This document shows positions 30,269 through 38,047 of a stretch of DNA of 64,000 bases, in pieces. The stretch comes from Novosphingobium sp. RL4 (lineage in GTDB: Bacteria > Pseudomonadota > Alphaproteobacteria > Sphingomonadales > Sphingomonadaceae). The translations under genes were made by a program, and so were the position numbers. Each line of letters begins with the position of its first letter. Positions within the stretch are counted from its first letter, which is position 1. The stretch lies in NCBI RefSeq assembly GCF_035658495.1, contig NZ_CP141944.1:2382001-2446000 (forward strand), given 5' to 3'. The notes beneath the pieces were generated by a model, which saw only the letters and a list, made by a program, of their open reading frames with translations, ran no database searches and was not told where the DNA came from.

Positions 30269-30363
30269 TTCCCCAGCTTAATGACGAACGGGTTAAAGGA
30301 GGGTTAAATGAAAATGGCGGAATTCCGGGGCTTTTTGGGGTATTTTCCGAGTGGTTTGCGGAT
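30269..30363. other. Host/prophage junction, left attachment region (attL) expected here
   Basis: This 95-base stretch separates the last host gene (HPt-like) from the integrase stop. It is more AT-rich than its surroundings, with GGGGCTTTTTGGGG and ATTTTCC stretches. The left attachment site most likely lies here or just at the end of int. The right end of the prophage is outside the window, so the direct repeat cannot be defined. Confidence 0.45.
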
Positions 30364-31374
30364 TCACGATCTGTTTCCTCGCTCCAATTTGATGATGGCC
30401 GCCTCCGACAAAGCTCCCTGATCGACCTGCTTGGCATAGTGCATTACCATTTCGACGCTCTGCCCCGTGATGGCCTGTACCTCAGGGATGGTGCATCCGG
30501 CGCGCAAGAGGCTGTTGACCGCGTTCTTGCGGAGACCGTGCGGCACAACAGAATGCCCAAGCTTTGCAGCGAACCCCTTCAGGAGGTTCCGCAGGAAGTC
30601 AGCGCCCACCGGCTTGCCGGTTGCATGGCTGATGATCGTCATTCCAAGGCGCGGCGCCTGATCGAGTTCAGCAATCAGATCGCGGTGCATGCGGATGATC
30701 ATAGGTTTGGCCGTCTTCTGCTGGGTCATCACGACATTGCCGCCGCGGATGTCTGACCAGCGCAGCTTGAGAACGTCGCCTAGGCGCTGGCCGGTGAAAT
30801 TGAGCAGATGGACAGACAGACGGATCATAGCTTCGTCCGCCGCCAATGCAGCGGTGAGTAGATCGTCGGGCCATGGCTCGTGCTCGCCTGTCTTCGCCTG
30901 CCGGATATCCTTGATCGGGTTCGCTTCGGTCATGTCGCGCGAGCGGGCGTAGCGGAAAAGAACACCCAGCATGGCCACGAACAGGTTTCTGGAGGCTGGC
31001 CCTGGAATTTCATCAAGCACGTCGTAGACTCTCTTGCGGGTCACGTCCTCCAGGGGGAACTCCCCAAATTCTGCCAGGACCTTCTTCAGGGTGATTCGGT
31101 ACACTTTCTTGGTGCCCTCTGACCGATCCTTGAAGTCGTCGCTGTTCTGGTAGAGTTCCGCCACGCTGGCGATCGTGGGGACAATGGCCATGCGCTTAGT
31201 GCGCGCGCCCAGGAATGACGAATAGCTATCGTAGAACCCGACCGTGCCATACGGCGGGAGCGGCAAGCGAATCGGCTCACCGTTGGACTTCTTCCGCCCC
31301 GTGTCGAAGTAGGCATAGACCTTCCCCTTCGACCGGGTGAATTTCACGTATTTCAGTTTAGGCAGCCTTGCCAC
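30364..31374 (-). CDS. int: Tyrosine-type site-specific integrase
   Basis: The 336-residue recombinase has an N-terminal arm-binding and SAM-like core part and a catalytic domain with R197 in FTGQRLGDVLKLRW, H279 and R282 in PHGLRKNA, and the nucleophile Y313 in VMHYAKQ. The position usually held by His/Trp before the nucleophile reads TGQS. I chose the GTG at 31374 because GAGGAG precedes it and the excisionase-like gene ends 17 bases inside; the frame runs 56 codons further without family similarity. It lies at the prophage left end, as expected for an integrase next to attL. Confidence 0.92.
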   Translation of the reverse strand: MARLPKLKYVKFTRSKGKVYAYFDTGRKKSNGEPIRLPLPPYGTVGFYDSYSSFLGARTKRMAIVPTIASVAELYQNSDDFKDRSEGTKKVYRITLKKVLAEFGEFPLEDVTRKRVYDVLDEIPGPASRNLFVAMLGVLFRYARSRDMTEANPIKDIRQAKTGEHEPWPDDLLTAALAADEAMIRLSVHLLNFTGQRLGDVLKLRWSDIRGGNVVMTQQKTAKPMIIRMHRDLIAELDQAPRLGMTIISHATGKPVGADFLRNLLKGFAAKLGHSVVPHGLRKNAVNSLLRAGCTIPEVQAITGQSVEMVMHYAKQVDQGALSEAAIIKLERGNRS

Positions 31375-31609
31375 GCCTGCGCTCCTCGAAACGGGCGATG
31401 TGGTCGGTGACCATTTCGCCGGAAATGACGGCCAGAGCCTTATCGAGCGCGTCACGGCGCCAGTGGGGCTTCCCGCCGAACATGATCCCCTCAGGGATGC
31501 GACCAGCAGCGATTTCGCGCTCGAATGCGGTCTCTCCCACATCGAGGTATTCCATCGCGGTCTTTCGGCCCATCATTGCAGGCCAGCGGGCGATGCTATG
31601 GGGGGTCAT
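31358..31609 (-). CDS. Excisionase-like / AlpA-type small DNA-binding protein
   Basis: The 83-residue protein has a winged-helix pattern with MGRKTAMEYLDVGETAFEREI and a following GGKPHWRRDALDKAL stretch, which fits the MerR-like fold of excisionases and AlpA regulators. It overlaps the int start by 17 bases, the usual xis-int layout. Its ATG overlaps the stop of the alternate frame ORF at 31606-32778 (ATGA). Role in excision is inferred from family and position. Confidence 0.75.
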   Translation of the reverse strand: MTPHSIARWPAMMGRKTAMEYLDVGETAFEREIAAGRIPEGIMFGGKPHWRRDALDKALAVISGEMVTDHIARFEERRRGKAA

Positions 31610-32778
31610 GCTGCCAATCCTCCAAACAGGTCCATCTGCTCCTCCGGTTCAGACACCGAGTAGAGCGCCGAGAGAAAGGAAGGCATGAGCAGCCACCAGC
31701 GGGTCCACGCCGTTTCCTGTCGCTCGAAGCCGCTCAACCCGGTGGGCCATCGCATCAACGCCTCGACGAAGATGGGATTCAGCTTCCTCTTCACCGAGGG
31801 CTGGTTGGACTTCGGGGAATCGGTCGAGGACGTCGATCCACCTGCTATCGGTCGGCCCCGGGATGACGGCGGGCGGAACGAAGCAGCCTGGTTGCACAGC
31901 ATCTTCTGATGAGCGACGCTGGTTACCTTCCGGCCATCGTCCGATGCCATCGGCGCTATCCACTGGGCCGCCTGCCCCGGCAGCGGCACATCGCCTTTGC
32001 TGCCCCGCATGTTCGGGCCAGCCTTCTCCGGGTCCGATGCCTTCGGTCCGGCCCAATGTTCTGCCTGATCCTCCAGATTGACAGAATGCCCTCCGGCCAT
32101 CCGCTTCTCCGGCGTCTGGCTCCCGCCCCGCTTCGATACGTCGGATGGACCGCGCCAACGATCCAACATCGCATCCGCCAGCTCCATCGCCTTGCGCGAG
32201 AAGTCGGAGTTCCCCGCCGCATTGTAGGCGTCCGTCCCTGCGGCTCCCGCCATTGGCGACGGCCATGATGAACAGTCGCTCGCGTCGCATGGTGTTGCCA
32301 GTGCCGGCCGAGCTGAATATTCCTGCCGCAACGCGGTAGCCCAGCCCTTCCAGTGCCGGAGCGATGGCCGCAAGCTGTCCGTCCGCGTTCCCCGGGACGT
32401 TCTCGCGGAAGACAAGATCAGGCCTGCACTCTTCGGCAAGGCGGGTGACCTCGGAGGCGAGGAAGCGCTCTCCTTTGTCTCCTTGTCGCTTCCCGGCGAC
32501 GGAATTGTCTTGGCAGGGATCTCCCGAAGCGAGGATATGAACGAGGCCACGCCACGGTCGAGCGTCGAAGGTTCGCATGTCAGACCAGACAGGAGCCGGA
32601 TGAAACCACCCTGCTTCCATCGACGCGACCAGGCTTGCGGCGGCTGCGGCTTCCCCCTCCAGGTAACATATACCTCGCCCATCCTCTCCCCGATGGCGGA
32701 GGGCGAGCAGTATGCCGAGTTCGAGACCTCCGACGCCTGCGCAGCAGGAGAGGATGTTCCGGGTACGAAGAGCCACAT
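31606..32778 (-). CDS. Alternate-frame ORF fully overlapping the C5 methyltransferase
   Basis: This 390-codon frame starts at an ATG directly after the stop of the ACP-like gene, with GGAGG eight bases upstream. It ends in ATGA, shared with the start of the excisionase-like gene. Its ends fit the operon better than those of the methyltransferase frame. The C-terminal half looks like protein: SSWPSPMAGAAG, YNAAGNSDFSRK, KLNPIFVEALMRWPTGLSGF, which to my memory resembles the WPTP / LMGWP type of C-terminus of phage C5 methyltransferases. It may be a second protein coded in the same DNA, the true C-terminus reached by a frameshift, or a chance frame in GC-rich DNA. Confidence 0.4.
   Translation of the reverse strand: MWLFVPGTSSPAAQASEVSNSAYCSPSAIGERMGEVYVTWRGKPQPPQAWSRRWKQGGFIRLLSGLTCEPSTLDRGVASFISSLREIPAKTIPSPGSDKETKESASSPPRSPALPKSAGLILSSARTSRGTRTDSLRPSLRHWKGWATALRQEYSARPALATPCDASDCSSWPSPMAGAAGTDAYNAAGNSDFSRKAMELADAMLDRWRGPSDVSKRGGSQTPEKRMAGGHSVNLEDQAEHWAGPKASDPEKAGPNMRGSKGDVPLPGQAAQWIAPMASDDGRKVTSVAHQKMLCNQAASFRPPSSRGRPIAGGSTSSTDSPKSNQPSVKRKLNPIFVEALMRWPTGLSGFERQETAWTRWWLLMPSFLSALYSVSEPEEQMDLFGGLAA
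31649..32776 (-). CDS. Phage C5 cytosine DNA methyltransferase
   Basis: In this frame the protein (375 residues from the GTG at 32776) has the ordered motifs of C5 methyltransferases. Motif I is SCCAGVGGLELGI, motif IV the catalytic Cys88 in SGDPCQDNS, motif VI FRENVPG (E125-N126-V127), motif VIII RRERLFIMAV, and motif X the RATGNGVDPLVAAHAF stretch near the end. GGAGG lies about ten bases before the GTG; a TTG at 32782 is also in frame. It would methylate phage DNA against host restriction. A second frame (31606-32778) covers the whole gene, see that entry. Confidence 0.8.
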   Translation of the reverse strand: MALRTRNILSCCAGVGGLELGILLALRHRGEDGRGICYLEGEAAAAASLVASMEAGWFHPAPVWSDMRTFDARPWRGLVHILASGDPCQDNSVAGKRQGDKGERFLASEVTRLAEECRPDLVFRENVPGNADGQLAAIAPALEGLGYRVAAGIFSSAGTGNTMRRERLFIMAVANGGSRRDGRLQCGGELRLLAQGDGAGGCDVGSLARSIRRIEAGREPDAGEADGRRAFCQSGGSGRTLGRTEGIGPGEGWPEHAGQQRRCAAAGAGGPVDSADGIGRWPEGNQRRSSEDAVQPGCFVPPAVIPGPTDSRWIDVLDRFPEVQPALGEEEAESHLRRGVDAMAHRVERLRATGNGVDPLVAAHAFLSLGALLGV

Positions 32779-33012
32779 TCAAGCGACCTCCCCCATACGG
32801 GCATTCATAGCCCGCACCACATCCCCCACCGACTGCCATCCGCGTGCGGTCTTGTCGCACACATGGATTCCGAGGGTGTTCTCGATATCCAGAGCAATGG
32901 AGTCGCGCTCTACGTCGGTGAGGTGGAGTTCTTCGAAGGTGGAATCGTCTGTGACAGGGTGCAGGGTGTAGGGCTGCACGATCTGGGTGACCTGTGTGGT
33001 GAGGGTCTTCAT
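32779..33012 (-). CDS. Acyl-carrier-protein-like domain without the carrier Ser
   Basis: The 77-residue protein follows the four-helix pattern of acyl carrier proteins (DSTFEELHLTDVERDSIAL, then IENTLGIHV and a final helix SVGDVVRAMNA). The DSL motif that carries phosphopantetheine reads LTDVERDS here, so Asp occupies the Ser position and the protein should not be converted to the holo form. Small ACP-like proteins occur in phages; their role is not known. It starts within the end of the next gene upstream (ATGA) and its stop is followed directly by the ATG of the alternate-frame ORF. Confidence 0.6.
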   Translation of the reverse strand: MKTLTTQVTQIVQPYTLHPVTDDSTFEELHLTDVERDSIALDIENTLGIHVCDKTARGWQSVGDVVRAMNARMGEVA

Positions 33013-33302
33013 GCGGCACCTCGGGCTTTGGCGATGGCGGCGACGAGTTGCATGTGGTCGTCATGCTCTTCATCGATGTGCTTGCTGACATAGCCCCGAT
33101 CGAGCAGCCGCTCGGCTATTGTGAGCAGTTCAGGTGCGGCCGCGATCAGGGCAGCGTTGGCGTGGAACGGATCGGCAGGATCGTTCTCGTCGCCCCACAT
33201 GGTGCAAACAGCTTCGCCGGATGCCTTGTGCCCGATCTGCGGGCCACCGAAGTGGATAAGCTCCCAAGGCCCCGGCGTATGCTCAGTGCGGGTGTTAGGC
33301 AT
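33009..33302 (-). CDS. Phage TPGPW family protein, unknown function
   Basis: The 97-residue protein starts at the ATG at 33302 (MPNTRTEHTPGPWELIHFG). It has the pattern TPGPW followed by NAALIAAAPELLTIAERLL that is common in phage early regions. No enzyme motif is visible. A paralogue with the same pattern lies at 38424-38753 in this operon. The frame is open 44 codons further upstream but overlaps the DUF5131 gene there. Confidence 0.7.
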   Translation of the reverse strand: MPNTRTEHTPGPWELIHFGGPQIGHKASGEAVCTMWGDENDPADPFHANAALIAAAPELLTIAERLLDRGYVSKHIDEEHDDHMQLVAAIAKARGAA

Positions 33303-34185
33303 TGGACGCCTCCTTCGGATAACCGTCGTGCTGGACGCCATCGAGCAGGCGACCGGCGCGCTTCTTGCCGATCTGGACCATCGCCTTGCCGTCGATGAAC
33401 TGCTGGCGACCACGGATGCGATCAGGAAGGTCATTCCAACCCATGCCGATGTGGTCGAAGTCTGAGAACTCGCCCCACTGCTTGAACAGAAACGGGACCG
33501 GCGCTGGACCGCTGGCGATAGTCACGCTTGCGCACTGGTCGCGCAAGCTACGTGCCCAATCCGGATGCATAGGCCTTGCGCGCGGGCCGCTTTCTCCGCC
33601 GACGATAATCCAGTCTATCGCGGCGTCGCCGGGATGGTGATGGATCAGCCAGTGGTCGCGAATATGGACCGGGCCCAGCAGCGGTTCCATCGAAAGGAAT
33701 CGGTAGCGCGGACCGAAGGTCGTCAGCAACTTCGGAATGTCTCGATCTGCTTCCACCTGGTTCACGACGGAAATTCCCAGCCAGACGTTACCGGGCCACC
33801 CACCTGCGGCTTCAGCCATTTTTCCAGCGTTGCCGATGCGCTTCGTCACCAGCAGCCAGTCGAGGTGCGGCGTCTCGCGGATCAGCTGGAACAGCTCGGC
33901 GCGCCACTCGGCGGGAACCTCGTTGTCGAACACGTCCGCCAGCGAGGCGCAGAACACCCGATAGCGGGTGCCAGCGGATTCCGCCTTCCGGTTCCATGCG
34001 CGCGGCTGCTTCCATGTTGATGCAGCGGTGTGGCGGCGGGGTTTCCCCGGTCCCCACTCGACGCCAAGGCGGGCTTGCGCCAAATCCGACGCATAGCAGT
34101 TGTCGCAGCCAGGCCCGACCTTGGTGCAGCCGATCCACGGGTTGAAGGTGTGGTGCGTCCACTCGATTGCGCTGTTCTCAGCCAT
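33295..34185 (-). CDS. DUF5131 (phage Gp37/Gp68) family protein
   Basis: The 296-residue protein starts MAENSAIEWTHHTFNPWIGC and has a cysteine cluster (GCTKVGPGCDNCYA) like that of radical SAM proteins. Further conserved stretches are LLVTKRIGNA, WLGISVVNQ, FLSMEPLLGP and WIIVGGESGPRARP. These are typical of the phage Gp37/Gp68 family (DUF5131), whose reaction is unknown. The ATG at 34185 has GAGGAGGGGAAGG upstream; the frame is open 46 codons further into the preceding gene but without similarity. Confidence 0.85.
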   Translation of the reverse strand: MAENSAIEWTHHTFNPWIGCTKVGPGCDNCYASDLAQARLGVEWGPGKPRRHTAASTWKQPRAWNRKAESAGTRYRVFCASLADVFDNEVPAEWRAELFQLIRETPHLDWLLVTKRIGNAGKMAEAAGGWPGNVWLGISVVNQVEADRDIPKLLTTFGPRYRFLSMEPLLGPVHIRDHWLIHHHPGDAAIDWIIVGGESGPRARPMHPDWARSLRDQCASVTIASGPAPVPFLFKQWGEFSDFDHIGMGWNDLPDRIRGRQQFIDGKAMVQIGKKRAGRLLDGVQHDGYPKEASNA

Positions 34186-34618
34186 TGTCCTTCCCCTCCT
34201 CGATCTGAGAGGGGGCGGAGGGGAGAGGCATCCAGTGGGTGGGCGTCGGCCACGCCATGGCGCGGTAGACTTCTGCCTCCAGCGCAATTGCGCCATCAGG
34301 GCATACAGCTGTCCAGACGCCATGCTTGAACCACGCCTGTCCCGCTTCTGGCAGAGGCGCTGTCATGTCGATGACGATTATGCCGCTACCATCCTTCGGC
34401 GCGGTCTCGATAGGCTGCCATTTCGCCGGTACTGGGCCGTCAGGGTTCTCGACTGCAGCGAGCGCCTCTTCCCCGGCGTCGATCCATTGGCGCAGCGCAA
34501 CGGAAAGCGGGTCAGCACGGAAGGAAACGGCATCGCGGAAATGCGAGATGCCCTGCATGGCTTCGACTAGCGATGCGATCTTCTCGCCCGCCGCGATATC
34601 GGAGGTGGTGGTGCTCAT
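34178..34618 (-). CDS. DUF551-containing phage protein
   Basis: The 146-residue protein has a central WQPIETAPKDGSGIIV motif and a late PTHWMPLPS motif, the two ends of the DUF551 domain found in phages. Function is unknown. Its stop overlaps the DUF5131 start by eight bases, and its start overlaps the stop of the next gene upstream. Confidence 0.75.
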   Translation of the reverse strand: MSTTTSDIAAGEKIASLVEAMQGISHFRDAVSFRADPLSVALRQWIDAGEEALAAVENPDGPVPAKWQPIETAPKDGSGIIVIDMTAPLPEAGQAWFKHGVWTAVCPDGAIALEAEVYRAMAWPTPTHWMPLPSAPSQIEEGKDNG

Positions 34619-34923
34619 GCCGCCAGCACCTCCACCCCATTGCCGTTCCCCGCGGCATATTCCCGATCAAGCCTCTGCCGAACCGCCATGTCAGGCGCCT
34701 GCGTCATCTCGACCAGCACGCGGCAGACCATGCCGTCGCTGAACTTGATCGAGCGCTCGACCTCCTTGCTCACGTTGTCGGCCGAAAGGTCCGCGCAAAG
34801 GCACAGAAGAACCTCGTCGGTGATATCCTTGATCCGGCGCAGCGGTTTGCCGCGCTGGACATGGACGGCGATGATGCGGCCCGTATCGGGGTCAACGCGC
34901 AGTTCCAGGTGGTGGGGTTTCAT
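34615..34923 (-). CDS. Hypothetical phage protein, 102 aa
   Basis: I do not recognise the family. The protein is mixed alpha/beta by eye, with an N-terminal strand-rich part (ELRVDPDTGRIIAVHVQRG) and an acidic C-terminal helix region. It lies between RecT and the DUF551-like gene with four-base overlaps on both sides, so it belongs to the recombination operon. Confidence 0.65.
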   Translation of the reverse strand: MKPHHLELRVDPDTGRIIAVHVQRGKPLRRIKDITDEVLLCLCADLSADNVSKEVERSIKFSDGMVCRVLVEMTQAPDMAVRQRLDREYAAGNGNGVEVLAA

Positions 34924-35900
34924 GCGGCGAACTCCCGCTTGCGAGCTGCAATCTCGGCTTCGAAAGCCTGCACAGCCTGCTCGCCGTCCACTCCAAGGCG
35001 CACGTTGTTGATCCAGTCCTTCTCAACCTTCTCGACGGACTTGGCGTCGCTCGCGTCTGCCAGGCGGCTGCGTAGAGCGGCGACGTGCGATTCCCATGCC
35101 GGGCCATCCTCGCCCATCTGGCTGTCGTTTCCCTCTTCCATACTGGAGTCATCGTCGATCTGGTGCTCAAGAGCCTCCAGACGGCTGACGGGCGTTTCAG
35201 GTTCGGCCTGCACATCGACAATGCGCGGCTGCGGTTCCGGGGCCATGGTCTCGTCACGCTGGAAAACCGTGTCTTCCAGATCGGTGCTCATCGGCAGGCG
35301 CTTGGACAGCCGGCGCATGACAGTCTTGCGGGCCATCTCGCCCCACCATTGCACCCACGGGCCATTGCGGGCGGCCCGGCTTACGGCGCGGACCTTCTCG
35401 ATCTCACTCTTGCGCATCACTTCCAGCAGACGCGATCCATCCTTGAGGACGGCGACGGCATAGGCCGCAATGGGCTCTCCCGGCTCCTGGTCGAGAGGCG
35501 CGGGTTCGTGCTCGATCGTCTCATCAAAGCCGAGCGACCATTTGAAGCGATCGTTCTCATAGACGATCTGTGCCGACACATAGCTGACATCGCCGCTCTG
35601 CCGGATCTTCTTCAAGATGCCCGCTATCATCGGCATGGCCTGAGCCTTGTTGCCGAACATGACGAGCGCGGCTTCCCGGCCATCGGGCAGCAGGCCGTCC
35701 TGCGCGAGGCGAACCACGGCGCCGAACAAACTGGAGCGGTCGGCGTTCTGCAGCTGCGGGTTGTTCTGGATCGCGGTCATGGCGACGCGGCTGAACTTCT
35801 CGACCGTGACATGCGCCGGAAGCGCTGCCTTGAACTGCGGCGCCATGACTTCGAGGTTCTGCCGGATCACGGCGACAGGGTTGTTTGCTTGGGATGCCAT
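34920..35900 (-). CDS. recT: RecT family single-strand annealing recombinase
   Basis: The 326-residue protein matches RecT: SRVAMTAIQNNPQLQNADRSSLFGAVVRLAQDGLLPDGREAAL and the AMPMIAGILKKIRQSG stretch in the core annealing domain. An acidic C-terminal tail binds other proteins in this family. It anneals complementary single strands made by a partner exonuclease, here the YqaJ-like gene two bases upstream. Together they form a Red-like recombination pair for the phage. Confidence 0.92.
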   Translation of the reverse strand: MASQANNPVAVIRQNLEVMAPQFKAALPAHVTVEKFSRVAMTAIQNNPQLQNADRSSLFGAVVRLAQDGLLPDGREAALVMFGNKAQAMPMIAGILKKIRQSGDVSYVSAQIVYENDRFKWSLGFDETIEHEPAPLDQEPGEPIAAYAVAVLKDGSRLLEVMRKSEIEKVRAVSRAARNGPWVQWWGEMARKTVMRRLSKRLPMSTDLEDTVFQRDETMAPEPQPRIVDVQAEPETPVSRLEALEHQIDDDSSMEEGNDSQMGEDGPAWESHVAALRSRLADASDAKSVEKVEKDWINNVRLGVDGEQAVQAFEAEIAARKREFAA

Positions 35901-35902
35901 GA

Positions 35903-36826
35903 TTAAGCCTCCAATTCCTTGATGCTGAACCTGCGGTACGGCTTGCGCCCGCGGATAATCTCGTCAGGCTTGGCCTTGCGATCCGGTATCCCGGCGACGA
36001 GCGTTGACTTGATGGTGAAGCCGTCCATGAACCCGACGGCAGCGTCCTTGAGCTTGCCGATCAGTTCAGCCTGCGCGGCATCCTTGCGGGCTTGCGCCAG
36101 CTTCACTTCCTCGGCAGCGGCCAGATATTCGGCAGCAGCTATCGCAGCGCGGTTGTCGCCCTCAAGGTTGACCGTCTCGTCGCCCTGCTCGGAATAGACT
36201 TCCTTGAGCGCAGCGCCGTCGCGGGAATAGTCGGGCTTCGGTTCCTTGCCATCGGCAACGGCTTTCCAGAACTCTCGGACGCGCCGCTCTGCCTCTGCAA
36301 AGAGCTTTGGCCGGAAGTCGTACTGAATGCGCTCGAGTTGGTTTCCGCCGACGAGCACGAGCATGTCGAAGCCATTGACGTAATCGAGGCCAGCGTAGGT
36401 GTTTCCCTGCAGCAGATAGTGCAGCGGCGGTTCCTCGCCCCACTTCTTGCGCTCGAGCCAATCAACCATCTTGGTTTCAAGGATGATCGGCCCGCGCTGG
36501 GGGCAAGTGACCATGCGGTCGGGATGACCGCCCAGCCCTTGGCCATTACTCAGCGCGCCCTTGTCCTCGCGATCAACATAGCCATACCGTTCGAACGCCG
36601 CTTCGATGATCGCGGCCTCCAGCTTCACGCCCCAGTAAATGCGCTCGTTCTCGGGTGAGCCATCCGGGCGGGTCGCATTGAAGTCCGGCGTTGCGATGGT
36701 TCCGCGCTTTCGATGCCAAAGCTCGAATTCGGTCAGCCAAGGATTGCAGCCGAACAGCGCCGAAACCTCAGACGCACCGACATGCTTGGCACGGAAGATG
36801 GCGTCATGGTTCGGGTTGATACTCAT
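35903..36826 (-). CDS. YqaJ family viral recombinase exonuclease
   Basis: The 307-residue protein is a PD-(D/E)XK-type nuclease of the YqaJ family, partner of RecT. It begins with the family motif AKHVGASEVSALFGCNPW, has the metal-site region GGHPDRMV and the ILETKMVDW motif carrying the E-x-K. It should degrade one strand of linear phage DNA to feed RecT. The two genes are separated by two bases. Confidence 0.9.
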   Translation of the reverse strand: MSINPNHDAIFRAKHVGASEVSALFGCNPWLTEFELWHRKRGTIATPDFNATRPDGSPENERIYWGVKLEAAIIEAAFERYGYVDREDKGALSNGQGLGGHPDRMVTCPQRGPIILETKMVDWLERKKWGEEPPLHYLLQGNTYAGLDYVNGFDMLVLVGGNQLERIQYDFRPKLFAEAERRVREFWKAVADGKEPKPDYSRDGAALKEVYSEQGDETVNLEGDNRAAIAAAEYLAAAEEVKLAQARKDAAQAELIGKLKDAAVGFMDGFTIKSTLVAGIPDRKAKPDEIIRGRKPYRRFSIKELEA

Positions 36827-36839
36827 GTGCGTGTCCTTC

Positions 36840-36944
36840 TCAGTGCCAGGCCATCAGGTGCGCCCAGAGAGCGCCGAGGCTGGCAGAAGCGGTGAGGATG
36901 AAGGCGAGCATCGCCATGTCTCGAAGGGGCGAGCGGGTGAGCAT
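36840..36944 (-). CDS. Very small membrane protein, 34 aa
   Basis: The short ORF begins at the ATG in TAATG shared with the stop of the gene upstream and codes for one membrane helix (MAMLAFILTASASLGALW). Its end lies 13 bases before the YqaJ start. I do not recognise it. The overlap with the neighbouring stop supports translation. Confidence 0.45.
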   Translation of the reverse strand: MLTRSPLRDMAMLAFILTASASLGALWAHLMAWH

Positions 36945-37186
36945 TATTCGCCCTCCCCGCTCGCCCGGCGACCCGACGGGCGGGAGGCGGAAACAATGAG
37001 GGCGTAGCAAGCGGCGGCGGCTGCAAAGCAGACGAAAATCGCGCCGCCAATCGCCAGAACCGTAAACCAAGGCGAGAGCACTACCTCCCGCGTCTGGTGA
37101 TCGGTTTCCATGAGCCATGAAGCCCATGCATCGACACCGAAGAGCATGGCAGTGCAGAGGATGGTGGCAAAAGCGATGCGGACCAT
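36944..37186 (-). CDS. Small membrane protein, 80 aa
   Basis: Two hydrophobic segments are visible: near the N-terminus (RIAFATILCTAMLFGVDAW) and in the middle (FTVLAIGGAIFVCFAAAAAC), with a basic tail. No family recognised. Its ATG overlaps the stop of the preceding gene, and its stop overlaps the ATG of the 34-residue protein. Confidence 0.6.
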   Translation of the reverse strand: MVRIAFATILCTAMLFGVDAWASWLMETDHQTREVVLSPWFTVLAIGGAIFVCFAAAAACYALIVSASRPSGRRASGEGE

Positions 37187-37515
37187 CAGGAGGCCCTCCC
37201 GATCTCGATGCCGCGGCGGAGAGCGATCAGGCAGTTGCGAATTGGCTCGCTGCTATCGTCTTCACCAGCCAAGGTGGCCGCCTTGTGTTCAGCGCCGAAG
37301 CTATCGTTGTAGCGAGCGGCAACTAATGCCCGTGCCTCAATCAGCAGCGGATCGACCGGCGCCTCTTCGTGCTCGGCGATGTAGCGGGCGAAGGCGATAT
37401 AGCCGTGGTATGCGTGAGGAGATTCCACGACCTGCTTGACGTTCGGACTAGGTGGATTGTCGCCAAGCTCAATCGCGCGCTCAATTGCCCACTCTGGCGG
37501 AAGCTGCTCAGCCAT
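37186..37515 (-). CDS. Hypothetical phage protein, 109 aa
   Basis: The protein starts MAEQLPPEWAIERAIELGD at the ATG at 37515, which overlaps the stop of the gene upstream (TGATG); the frame is open three codons further. The pattern of a short N-terminal helix and ARYIAEHEE resembles small phage early proteins, but no known domain is clear. Confidence 0.6.
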   Translation of the reverse strand: MAEQLPPEWAIERAIELGDNPPSPNVKQVVESPHAYHGYIAFARYIAEHEEAPVDPLLIEARALVAARYNDSFGAEHKAATLAGEDDSSEPIRNCLIALRRGIEIGRAS

Positions 37516-37721
37516 CAGGCGCACCCCTCTTCCATGTCAGCGATAAGGCCAGCAGCGAACGGAGCCTCCCATTCGGCGTTGAGTTCAGCCCAGCGAGCCT
37601 CGCCCATTTCCCGGCGGCTCTGAGCGATATGACGATCGAGCGTGAAGGTGGGCAGGCAGGCCGGTGCTTCTGGAGAAGTTGCGACGGCGCGCTGGCAGCG
37701 GGTGGTGTCGGGGTGGGTCAT
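37515..37721 (-). CDS. Hypothetical phage protein, 68 aa
   Basis: The short helical protein has a charged middle (DRHIAQSRREMGEARWAEL). No family recognised. It is coupled by overlaps to the genes on both sides, which is the main support for its being real. Confidence 0.55.
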   Translation of the reverse strand: MTHPDTTRCQRAVATSPEAPACLPTFTLDRHIAQSRREMGEARWAELNAEWEAPFAAGLIADMEEGCA

Positions 37722-38047
37722 GCCGCACCTCGGGCGCGAGCCAGCAGGCTACCAACGTGGATGCGGAAGAACTTCTCACCAAAGCCGTTATTTCGAGCGT
37801 CTTCGAGAGCGTCTGCCATCTCCGCGACCAATCGCCGGGCATTTGCGGCCTCACGCTCGGCAGTGTCGATCCGGCTCGCGATGTTGAACGCGAGGTTCTC
37901 GGTCAGGTAGTCCTGCGTCGCGTCGAGCAGGCCGCAATACAGGTCGTCTACCGCCTTCTTGAGAAGCGGCTGAACAGCTACCTCAATGGCCGATGTGACA
38001 TCTGCAGCCACATCTTCCCAAGGCTGGTTGAGGATAGGCGCGCTCAT
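37718..38047 (-). CDS. Hypothetical phage protein, 109 aa
   Basis: The protein begins MSAPILNQPWEDVAADV at the ATG at 38047. It is helical and mildly charged, with a possible coiled segment in the second half (RIDTAEREAANARRLVAEMA). No known domain is recognised. Overlaps of four bases with both neighbours support it. Confidence 0.55.
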   Translation of the reverse strand: MSAPILNQPWEDVAADVTSAIEVAVQPLLKKAVDDLYCGLLDATQDYLTENLAFNIASRIDTAEREAANARRLVAEMADALEDARNNGFGEKFFRIHVGSLLARARGAA

